A stretch of 64,000 bases of DNA from Candidatus Nitrotoga sp. BS (lineage in GTDB: Bacteria > Pseudomonadota > Gammaproteobacteria > Burkholderiales > Gallionellaceae), in the NCBI RefSeq assembly GCF_927797785.1, contig NZ_CAKMLL010000061.1, forward strand, positions 1-64,000. Reading direction: 5' to 3'. A model generated the notes under the pieces. The model saw only the letters and a list, made by a program, of their open reading frames with translations, made no database searches and was not told the origin of the DNA. Below are positions 58,343 through 64,000 of the stretch, piece after piece (positions within the stretch are counted from its first letter, which is position 1; every line of letters starts with the position of its first letter). Position numbers and translations under genes: made by a program.

Positions 58343-59607
58343 ATTACATTCGTTACACGTAAACGAGCCAAGGGCAATATCACGCAGGTGCACACTCCCC
58401 CGCCATCCCGGTTCGATAATGAGAGTACGCCACCAAACCGGCGCAGTGTGGCATTGACCAGAAATAATCCGAGCCCCTGCCCACTTGCTTTAGTAGTAAA
58501 AAATAATTTTCCGGCATGTGTTTTAGCTGATGGCGTCAGGCCATTGCCGCGGTCAGAGACTTCGATCTTCAATTGCTCTGCATTGCAACTGGCCTCCACT
58601 TCAACACTGTGTTCCGAAGCATCGGCAGCATTGTTTAGAATATTAGTGATCACTTGGCCCAACACTAGTTCCGCTACAATCTTCGGTGCAGGAGATGGGC
58701 CCGTCCAGCGATAGCTCACCTGTGCAGCAGGACGCATGCTGCGCCATTGCGCAAGCAAATCTGCAAGATAACGATCAAGCTCAATACTGTAACCACTTTC
58801 CGCACGGGCTTGTTCTGTGGACGAAAGCATATGGGAAAGCGTGTTCTTACATCGCGTAACTTGGTCACGCAACAAGTGCAGTTCTTTTACCAATTCTGGT
58901 TGCATCGCATATTCGTGTTCCAGCTCTTTAAGCACTACCGCCATCGTCCCCAACGGCGTGCCTAGCTCATGCGCCGCACCCACTGCCAGTGTGCCAAGCG
59001 CCACCAGATGTTCATCACGCAGTGCGTTTTCACGCACTTCCGCCAGCATGCGCTCGCGTTCGCGCAAGGTGTTACCCATCTTCACCACATAATAACCGAC
59101 CAACCCCACACCCAGTACAAACCCGAACCACAGAAGCCAAGCACTTGAGTCAAGACGAGCAACGTGGTCAATATGAAAATGCGGCAGCGGGATGTAAACG
59201 AACATCAAGAACGTGTAACAAGCCACGATTATCGCGGCCAACAACCAGGCATAGATCGCCAACAGCGTGGCGGCGGCTATTGTAAGTGGCAACAATAGCA
59301 GTAGCACAAACGGATTAGTGGTGCCCCCAGCCAGATAGAGCAACGTGCTCAGTAACAGAACATCCAGCACCAACTGTCCGAACACCTCGATTTCTTGCAC
59401 TGGCCATGGCAATTTGAACCGTATCCAAGTGAGTATATTGAGAACCAGTAGCACGGTCCCGATCACTGTGAATGGCAAAGGCATCCCCATACCTTTGGCA
59501 ACCACCAGCACCGCCAGCGTCAGACCGACCACAGCAATATTTTTGAGCACCAGCACACGTCGCAGATTTACTGGTGACGACATTGAGAAAGAAACAAATG
59601 ACTTCAT
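58339..59607 (-). CDS. regB: Redox-sensing histidine kinase of the RegB/PrrB/ActS family
   Basis: Membrane sensor kinase, 422 aa. Six transmembrane helices precede the kinase. The quinone-site loop GGTTNPFV between helices is typical of RegB. The phospho-acceptor box is AAHELGTPLGTMAVVLKELE, and the redox-active Cys of the family is in DQVTRCKNTLS. The ATP-binding N (NILNNAADAS), G1 (DRGNGL) and G2 (GQGLGLFL) boxes are intact. It is paired with regA by a 4-bp overlap. Inference: it senses the state of the quinone pool and tunes CO2-fixation and respiratory genes. Confidence 0.93.
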   Translation of the reverse strand: MKSFVSFSMSSPVNLRRVLVLKNIAVVGLTLAVLVVAKGMGMPLPFTVIGTVLLVLNILTWIRFKLPWPVQEIEVFGQLVLDVLLLSTLLYLAGGTTNPFVLLLLLPLTIAAATLLAIYAWLLAAIIVACYTFLMFVYIPLPHFHIDHVARLDSSAWLLWFGFVLGVGLVGYYVVKMGNTLRERERMLAEVRENALRDEHLVALGTLAVGAAHELGTPLGTMAVVLKELEHEYAMQPELVKELHLLRDQVTRCKNTLSHMLSSTEQARAESGYSIELDRYLADLLAQWRSMRPAAQVSYRWTGPSPAPKIVAELVLGQVITNILNNAADASEHSVEVEASCNAEQLKIEVSDRGNGLTPSAKTHAGKLFFTTKASGQGLGLFLVNATLRRFGGVLSLSNRDGGGVCTCVILPLARLRVTNVI

Positions 59608-59855
59608 TAATTAATCCGATAATTCAATTTTCTCTCACTGAAGAAAGAAATAATAAACCATAGTAGCACCTAGCAGCCTGTCCGCTGTATACCTACTTAC
59701 TATCCAATTATGATCGACGTACTTCGATTATAAAAGCTGAGCAGGGGGCATGATGTGAAATATAGAAGCAGAAAAAATTTGGGCAGCGTTTGTAGTGCAC
59801 ATGATGGCTTGAGCTAAGGAAACGCCTAATAATTCATAAATATAAGTCAATCATA

Positions 59856-59885
59856 TTGATACTGACTATAGGTATTGCTTATAAT
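59856..59885 (+). promoter_or_regulatory. Promoter of cbbR, possibly giving a leaderless transcript
   Basis: TTGATA (59856-59861), 18 bp, then TATAAT (59880-59885). Transcription would start near 59891-59893, practically at the ATG (59892), so the message could be leaderless. Confidence 0.6.
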
Positions 59886-59891
59886 CAAACG

Positions 59892-60839
59892 ATGTTAAAT
59901 TTAACCATTCGTCAGCTTAGAATTTTTGATGCCGTAGCACGGCATTTAAGTCATTCACGTGCAGCCAAAGAGTTGTATTTAAGCCAGCCGGCAGTCTCTA
60001 TGCAAATCAAACAACTCGAACATTGTGTCGGCTTACCCTTGTTTGACCAAGTGGGCAAAAAAATGCACCTGACCGAAGCAGGACAGGAAATGCTGCACTA
60101 CACTCGCAGTATCGCGCAGCAGCTAGAGGAAATGGATGCTATGTTGAGCGAGATGAAAGGGCTGGAATATGGTCGCTTGAATATCTCTGCAGTCAGCACC
60201 GCCAGCTATTTCATAGCCCAGCTATTGGCAAAATTTATTCAGCAATACCCCCAGATCAAAGTAAGCCTCAATGTTGCCAACCGGGATGCGGTCATAAAAT
60301 TGCTCGCCGATAATAGCGCCGATCTTGCCATCATGGGTCAGCCACCGGAAGGGACGGTCATGCAGTCGCAACCGTTTATGCAAAACCCGCTGGTTGTTAT
60401 TGCTGCACCCAACCACCCTTTGACCAAGGTATGCAACATCAAGCCCAAGCAATTGGCACAGGAAATTTTTTTGCTGCGCGAACAAGGGTCTGGCACGCGC
60501 GGTGTGGTAGAACGATATTTCGCCAGTCACCATTTGAAATTACCGACTCATATGGAAATGGACACGAATGAAGCTATCAAGCAATCAGTACAAGCAGGCA
60601 TGGGAATAGGCATCATCTCTAAGCATTGCATCGAACTCGAACTGGAAATCAAGCGTCTACAAGTACTAGATGTGGATCATTTTCCTATCTTGCGTCACTG
60701 GCATATCGTCCATCGTAAAAATAAACGGCTTTCCACTGCTGCAAATGCATTTAATCAATTTTTACTGAATGATGCAGAGAGTCAGGCATCAGCAACAAAG
60801 CTTACTACAATACCGAGCAAGCGAAGCCGCACCAAGTAA
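59892..60839 (+). CDS. cbbR: LysR-family regulator CbbR
   Basis: A 315-residue LysR regulator. The N-terminus TIRQLRIFDAVARHLSHSRA and helix-turn-helix LYLSQPAVSMQIKQLEHCVG match the CbbR type, which activates Calvin-cycle operons in response to metabolites. The effector domain includes REQGSGTRGVVERYF and MDTNEAIKQSVQAGMGIGII. The start at 59892 is by family alignment; the frame opens 12 codons upstream at a TTG. It is divergent from regB, which puts two levels of CO2-fixation control side by side. No cbbL/S genes follow. Confidence 0.85.
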   Translation: MLNLTIRQLRIFDAVARHLSHSRAAKELYLSQPAVSMQIKQLEHCVGLPLFDQVGKKMHLTEAGQEMLHYTRSIAQQLEEMDAMLSEMKGLEYGRLNISAVSTASYFIAQLLAKFIQQYPQIKVSLNVANRDAVIKLLADNSADLAIMGQPPEGTVMQSQPFMQNPLVVIAAPNHPLTKVCNIKPKQLAQEIFLLREQGSGTRGVVERYFASHHLKLPTHMEMDTNEAIKQSVQAGMGIGIISKHCIELELEIKRLQVLDVDHFPILRHWHIVHRKNKRLSTAANAFNQFLLNDAESQASATKLTTIPSKRSRTK

Positions 60840-60967
60840 GCAAAAAAATCTTTACTATCTGCCTTCATTATTTTAGGCAGCTATTATTATGTGCCGCTAT
60901 TCGATAAAGCATAGCTGTTCTGAGATAGAGTGCGACATAGGCAAGGCCATGTATTTGTTCTTCGGCC

Positions 60968-61282
60968 AACGGCAATCGCAAGAAGGTGATGCGTCTGGAA
61001 ACGTGCGAGTTCATCGGGCGTTTTATGCAACACATGTTGCCCAGTGGTTTCAAGCGTATCTGCCACTACGGCTTGCTCGGCCCCGCGCACAAAACCGCCA
61101 ACCTGGCCGCTGCGTGCGCGGCGCTGGAAGCGCCCGAACCTGACTCGATTATGGTGGAATCGGTGGAAGCGTTCATGCGGCGGGTGGCGGGCATCGAGTG
61201 GCTGAACTGTCCGCACTGTGGCGAAGGCGTATTTCGGGTAGCGCAGGCGATTCCCCCGCACATGCCCCGCGCGCCATCATGA
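60968..61282 (+). pseudogene. IS91-family transposase, C-terminal remnant
   Basis: About 105 codons remain of what is usually a transposase of around 400 residues. The segment ANGNRKKVMRLETCEFIGRF, then MQHMLPSGFKRICHYGLLGP and EWLNCPHCGEGVFRVAQAI, is the C-terminal part of IS91-type Y2 transposases, including the final zinc-like CPHCG. The frame is intact from about 60968 to TGA 61282, but the N-terminal and catalytic parts are absent. The next 250 bp (61283-61532) show no gene and may be the element's terminal region. Confidence 0.75.
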
Positions 61283-61532
61283 AGCCGCTCTTTTTTATTG
61301 CGCCGTCCCGGCAATCGTGTGTTTACACCTGTTGTGGATGCGCTCGTCCATACGGCAGGAATGGCGTTTGCATTTATCCTTTTGCGCGGTATTCAGGCAG
61401 CAATGTGCTGCAGAAAGTATGCTCCGGATCAACCGCTTATTCCTCACCCACTAGCGTACTCTCCGATCATGCAGTTGACGATCTGCCGCAAAACCTTACA
61501 ATCCCCATAGGTTCCTCTCTCCGCAAGGTTCA

Positions 61533-61616
61533 GTTCAACAAGGTTTATCTGCCGCCAATAAGGTCGCGGGTTTAATAAACTTGGGGAGGGCGGCAGATAA
61601 ACGCTATTCGTTGGGC
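61533..61616 (+). other. attC-like recombination site 1 (84 bp)
   Basis: A core-like GTTCAAC (61533-61539) fits RYYYAAC and a terminal GTTGGGC (61610-61616) fits GTTRRRY. Between them lies a perfect 14-bp inverted repeat, GTTTATCTGCCGCC (61543-61556) with GGCGGCAGATAAAC (61589-61602). That is the folded-strand layout recognised by integron integrases. The cassette downstream would start at TTGGGC (61611). The long perfect stem is unusual, so a terminator is the alternative. Confidence 0.55.
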
Positions 61617-61645
61617 ATATTAATAATCTAAGAAGGAAAAAAAGA

Positions 61646-61825
61646 ATGGTGAAGTTAGTTTCAGTTACAAAGGCTGGTGGCGAAATGCTTGATGACGAAA
61701 ATGATGTTCGTGTTTCTGTGAACGCCGACAACATTAATATTTGCAAACCAGTACATGAAGATCAAGTAGGAAAAACAAAAATAGTCTTCAACGACGGTAC
61801 AACAATTAACGTTGTAGAAACCTAA
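61646..61825 (+). CDS. Integron-cassette gene, hypothetical protein (59 aa)
   Basis: ATG at 61646 with AAGGAAAA upstream opens a 59-codon frame, MVKLVSVTKAGGEMLDDEND ... KIVFNDGTTINVVET. It is acidic, strand-rich, without signal or membrane segments, and not recognised. It sits as the only gene in a cassette bounded by core sites at 61610 and 61932, with its attC 54 bp downstream. Short unknown proteins are typical of environmental cassettes. Confidence 0.65.
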   Translation: MVKLVSVTKAGGEMLDDENDVRVSVNADNINICKPVHEDQVGKTKIVFNDGTTINVVET

Positions 61826-61878
61826 GAACAATTGCAAAAACTCATTAATACATAAGTGTCTCTAACCTCGCAAAATTT

Positions 61879-61938
61879 GCCCAACCCATCCATCAAGCGG
61901 GACGCGCTAAAGCGCGCCCCTTATGTCAAACGTTAGAT
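61879..61938 (+). other. attC site 2 (60 bp) of the first complete cassette
   Basis: R-core GCCCAAC (61879-61885) and GTTAGAT (61932-61938) bound a 60-bp site with an imperfect stem AAGCGGGACGCGC-TAAA-GCGCGCCCCTT. The start of this cassette, G/TTGGGC at 61610-61616, is the exact reverse complement of GCCCAAC, as expected when a circular cassette integrates. Length equals the common 60-bp attC of resistance cassettes. This match is the strongest evidence for an integron here. Confidence 0.85.
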
Positions 61939-62099
61939 TCGGACAGGGCCTCCGTTGAACGGAAAGGCCGGAGCAATGATCCGGAGTGGATGGCAACATT
62001 AAATAATAGCGCGATAAATACGCATGTATAAAACGCGGGAAAAATGCTAAAAAGCTAAAAAGCGAAGTGCGTAAATGCGCTGCCGCATAACTGAAAGCG
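61933..62099. other. Short cassette without a plus-strand gene, hairpin-rich
   Basis: A 167-bp unit between two core sites. It carries two hairpins, GGCCTCCGT-TGA-ACGGAAAGGCC and CCGGA-GCAATGA-TCCGG, and an AT-rich tract (AACATTAAATAATAGCG). No plausible plus-strand ORF is present; a minus-strand frame crossing it is not supported. It may encode an RNA or a regulatory element. Confidence 0.5.
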
Positions 62100-62105
62100 T
62101 TAGGC
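62046..62105 (+). other. attC-like site 3, right half clear
   Basis: The right half GCGCTGCCGCATAACTGAAA followed by GCGTTAGGC, with terminal core GTTAGGC (62099-62105), closely follows the classic attC right arm. The left core is degenerate (GCTAAAA or ATGCTAA instead of the expected ATCTAAC). It separates the gene-less cassette from the TIR-domain gene. Confidence 0.6.
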
Positions 62106-62148
62106 GTCACGCACCTCCGCAAACCGCTCGCGTACAAAGAAGGAATCT

Positions 62149-63078
62149 ATGGACATATTTATTGGAAGCTCCCGCGAGGCCTCAGAAGTACTCGATTGGG
62201 TGTCAGAGGCTCTTGAGCGCCAGGGTCACAAGCCAGTGCGCTGGGACAACCCTGGGCTGTTCCCACCGGGGAAGGCCACGTTCGACCGGTTGATTGAAAT
62301 AAGCAAGACAGTTCATGGCGCCGTCTTCATCTTTGCGGAGGACGACAAGGCCTGGTACAGAGGCGACGGTGTGTATCTCCCGCGTGACAATGTGCTTATC
62401 GAGTACGGACTCTTTGCGGGTCGCCTTGGTGCAGGCAGATCGATCGTGGCAGTGCACAAGTCGCCAAAGCAACCGGCAGATCTTCTGGGCATAATCTACG
62501 TAGATGTCAGCGAACCTCGAAGAGAACGAGCGCGTGTGGAGCTTCGAATTTGGGCAGGCAGTCTTCAGTCTGAGCAAGTTGACCCGGCCACCCTCCAACT
62601 GCTCGCAAAGCTCGCGGAGAAGGACAAGACGATTGAGTCCTTGGGACACAAAGCCGCATTCGAAAATGAGAAGAGCCTGGAGCTTGAAGCAATCCTTGCT
62701 AAGAAGGGCATACTTGATCTCGCAGAGTTTGATTTGCAAACTGATGGCTATTGGAAGCTATTATTTGAGTACGGATTCTTCGTTGGGATAGTCGAGCAGC
62801 TCACAACCTTCTACGGCTCTCAAGACGCGATGAGCGCGGCGTTGAGTGATTGCGGGGCTGATGCGATAAAGGAGTCACTTGCTTGGGACGGAAATCCAAT
62901 GCGAAACAGATTTCTTATGCGCAAGATTCTTCGGCAGTTCCGCGCATTGTTTCTAAAGGACTCGTTCCGCGAACTCCTGGAGCACACTGGCAATGAATCA
63001 TTGGCCAAGATCAAGACAATCGCGTCCGACGCCATTACCAGGCGCCGCATGAGCGAGCCGCTGAATGACGCCCCTTAA
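62149..63078 (+). CDS. TIR-like (CAP12/Pycsar-effector family) domain protein, cassette-associated
   Basis: A 309-residue protein. Residues 1-115 are a TIR-like domain of the PF10137 type: MDIFIGSSREASEVLDWVSE, AVFIFAEDDK, and LPRDNVLIEYGLFAGRLGAG, where Glu85 lines up with the catalytic glutamate of bacterial TIR NADases. These effectors degrade NAD+ in CBASS, Pycsar and TIR-STING defence. Residues about 135-180 look like a coiled coil (LLAKLAEKDKTIESLGHKAA) and 185-309 are helical, matching no domain I know; they may be the sensor. ATG follows AAGGAA. It begins 44 bp after an attC-like core; no attC is found downstream, so it is either the last cassette with a lost site or the flank of the array. 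Confidence 0.8.
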   Translation: MDIFIGSSREASEVLDWVSEALERQGHKPVRWDNPGLFPPGKATFDRLIEISKTVHGAVFIFAEDDKAWYRGDGVYLPRDNVLIEYGLFAGRLGAGRSIVAVHKSPKQPADLLGIIYVDVSEPRRERARVELRIWAGSLQSEQVDPATLQLLAKLAEKDKTIESLGHKAAFENEKSLELEAILAKKGILDLAEFDLQTDGYWKLLFEYGFFVGIVEQLTTFYGSQDAMSAALSDCGADAIKESLAWDGNPMRNRFLMRKILRQFRALFLKDSFRELLEHTGNESLAKIKTIASDAITRRRMSEPLNDAP

Positions 63079-63162
63079 GAAACACCTCCCAACCAACTGA
63101 TTTTAAAAAGCGGAATTAAACGGGCTGTTCATTGACGACAAACTCGCGTAAGGCGTATGTAG

Positions 63163-63190
63163 GGTGTCAATAAGCGAAGCGCATTGCACC
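63163..63190. repeat. Hairpin repeat in the spacer after the TIR gene
   Basis: GGTGTCAAT and ATTGCACC pair around AAGCGAAGCGC, a type of small palindromic repeat common in proteobacterial intergenic DNA. The 340 bp from 63079 to 63418 otherwise holds no gene. Confidence 0.45.
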
Positions 63191-63384
63191 GGATGTTTTC
63201 CATGCGTCGCAATAACGTTCGCGCCCTGCGCTGGGGGGGTGCCAGGCACGACGGTAATCAGGCATGGCGGCAGCATCCTTGAGAAATCATTCGGCGTTAC
63301 GGCGGACCCCTTACGCGCGTTGCATCACACAAAATTGAGATAGCCGCTTCAGAATTACACGCTAATGTTCATTTACTATCCAAC

Positions 63385-63412
63385 TTGACAATGCTTATTA
63401 AATACTTATATT
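63385..63412 (+). promoter_or_regulatory. Promoter of the toxin-antitoxin pair
   Basis: TTGACA (63385-63390), 16 bp, then TATATT (63407-63412), immediately upstream of the broken toxin frame. It is intact, so the antitoxin is presumably still transcribed from it. Confidence 0.6.
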
Positions 63413-63418
63413 TTACAA

Positions 63419-63677
63419 ATAAACACAATCGACTGGAAACCCAAAGCAGCCAAGCAGCTTTTTAAGTTACCCAAGTCAGCACAAACCTCCATTCGAGACA
63501 GTGTTGCTGATAAATTAATCTTACTTCCCGAAATGCGATGGTGTAAAAAAGCTGGTCAATCACGCATACGGCTATCGGCTTCGAGTTGGAAATTACCGCG
63601 TATTTTTTGAGTTTGACGGCACCGTCAATATTGTTGAAATTGAAGAAGTGAGGAAACGAGATGAACGCACCTACTAA
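63419..63677 (+). pseudogene. RelE/HigB-type toxin, disrupted by lost start and frameshift
   Basis: The N-terminal half reads NTIDWKPKAAKQLFKLPKSA...RDSVADKLI, and the C-terminal half, in another frame, reads DGVKKLVNHAYGYRLRVGNY...FEFDGTVNIVEIEEVRKRDE, together a standard RelE-superfamily toxin. The join needs removal of one A in CCCGAAATGCGATGG (about 63527-63532). The codon where the start belongs is ATA (63419-63421). The C-terminal end overlaps the antitoxin start, a normal layout. Confidence 0.75.
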
Positions 63678-63990
63678 TATCCAAACCATCATGGGCGCAG
63701 ACGGCAAGCCAGCGTTCGTTGTAATGCCCTACGCTGATTTTTTGAAATTACCAGGCAGCTTCCGCCCCGGCATGATTCCGCATGCAGTCGTCAGTGCCGC
63801 TGTAGATGGAAAACCCATGCTTCAGACATGGCGTGAATACCTGCACTTAACGCAAACTGAATTAGCCGAGCGCATGGGGATTACACAGGCCGGATATGCA
63901 CAGATCGAAGCTGCCAAACGTCCGCGCAAGGCTACCCTGCTAAAAGCGGCTGAAGCTATGGGGATTACACTGGAGCAGTTGGCACTGTAA
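63661..63990 (+). CDS. XRE-family antitoxin
   Basis: A 109-residue protein. Residues 1-50 (NIQTIMGADGKPAFVVMPYA) look like the Phd-like N-terminal part seen in antitoxins paired with RelE toxins. Residues about 60-105 are an XRE helix-turn-helix (HLTQTELAERMGITQAGYAQ). It overlaps the tail of the broken toxin frame (stop 63675-63677) and is itself intact. It is expected to bind its own promoter. The window ends 10 bp after its stop. Confidence 0.87.
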   Translation: MNAPTNIQTIMGADGKPAFVVMPYADFLKLPGSFRPGMIPHAVVSAAVDGKPMLQTWREYLHLTQTELAERMGITQAGYAQIEAAKRPRKATLLKAAEAMGITLEQLAL

Positions 63991-64000
63991 AGATCATAAT

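Noticed and set aside
61907-62137. 76-codon minus-strand ORF across the gene-less cassette and attC
   Set aside because: It spans two core sites and the attC stem, runs against cassette polarity, and has no ribosome site; better seen as a by-product of the palindromes.

Overview
The window reads as the chromosome of an autotrophic betaproteobacterium, most like the Gallionellaceae/Nitrosomonadales group. The pointers are a proteobacterial-type phosphoribulokinase (Calvin cycle), a CbbR-type LysR regulator beside a RegB/RegA redox two-component pair, a betaproteobacterial minor-pilin/PilY1 cluster, and the DsbD, CutA, HolA, LptE, LeuS order. The genus is inferred from gene content and cannot be fixed from sequence alone. 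No rRNA, tRNA or CRISPR array was seen.

Layout. 1-7.4 kb (minus strand): the end of a MITE-like repeat, a small hypothetical gene, then dsbD, cutA, holA, lptE and leuS. 7.5-18.6 kb (plus): phosphoribulokinase with a terminator, a UvrD-type helicase, a PAS-GGDEF-EAL protein, a membrane methyltransferase whose start sits on the edge of a MITE copy, soluble lytic transglycosylase, CCA-adding enzyme and a BASS-type transporter. 18.9-20.4 kb (minus): an unusual fusion of an NQO/KefF-like quinone reductase with a UbiA prenyltransferase. 21-24 kb: yebC-ruvC-ruvA-ruvB, followed by the best complete MITE copy. 24.9-32.5 kb: fimT-pilV-pilW-pilX-pilY1-pilE, a PilY2-like secreted protein and a frameshifted small ORF. 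32.7-38.4 kb: Kup, an orphan TPR-like protein and RecQ.

38.6-41 kb holds a stress-type cassette (ArsR regulator, two AHSA1/SRPBCC proteins, two PhnB-type VOC proteins) behind a clear promoter with a perfect inverted-repeat operator. An internally deleted IS630 transposase then abuts nadB. 43.7-52 kb: an AT-rich methyltransferase, fumC, then minus-strand def-mtnP and hpt-galU-ligA-zipA. 52.6-53.8 kb carries two tandem small CxxC proteins and an amber-interrupted ORF downstream of radA. 53.8-60.8 kb: radA, a Sel1-repeat protein, trhO, regA/regB and cbbR.

60.9-64 kb is the accessory end and the most interesting part. It holds the C-terminal remnant of an IS91-family transposase, then an integrase-less integron cassette cluster (CALIN-like) with three attC-like sites. 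The cluster contains a 59-residue cassette gene, a hairpin-rich cassette with no plus-strand gene, and a 309-residue protein with a TIR-like NADase-type domain of the CAP12/Pycsar-effector family. It is followed by a RelE/HigB-type toxin broken by a lost start codon and a one-base frameshift, next to an intact XRE antitoxin. This arrangement suggests a small defence/stress island captured by cassette recombination.

Across the window, CO2-fixation genes (phosphoribulokinase, CbbR, RegBA) sit at the two ends and could be regulated together. A dispersed repeat with inverted termini appears as one full, one eroded and one edge-truncated copy plus two solo ends.
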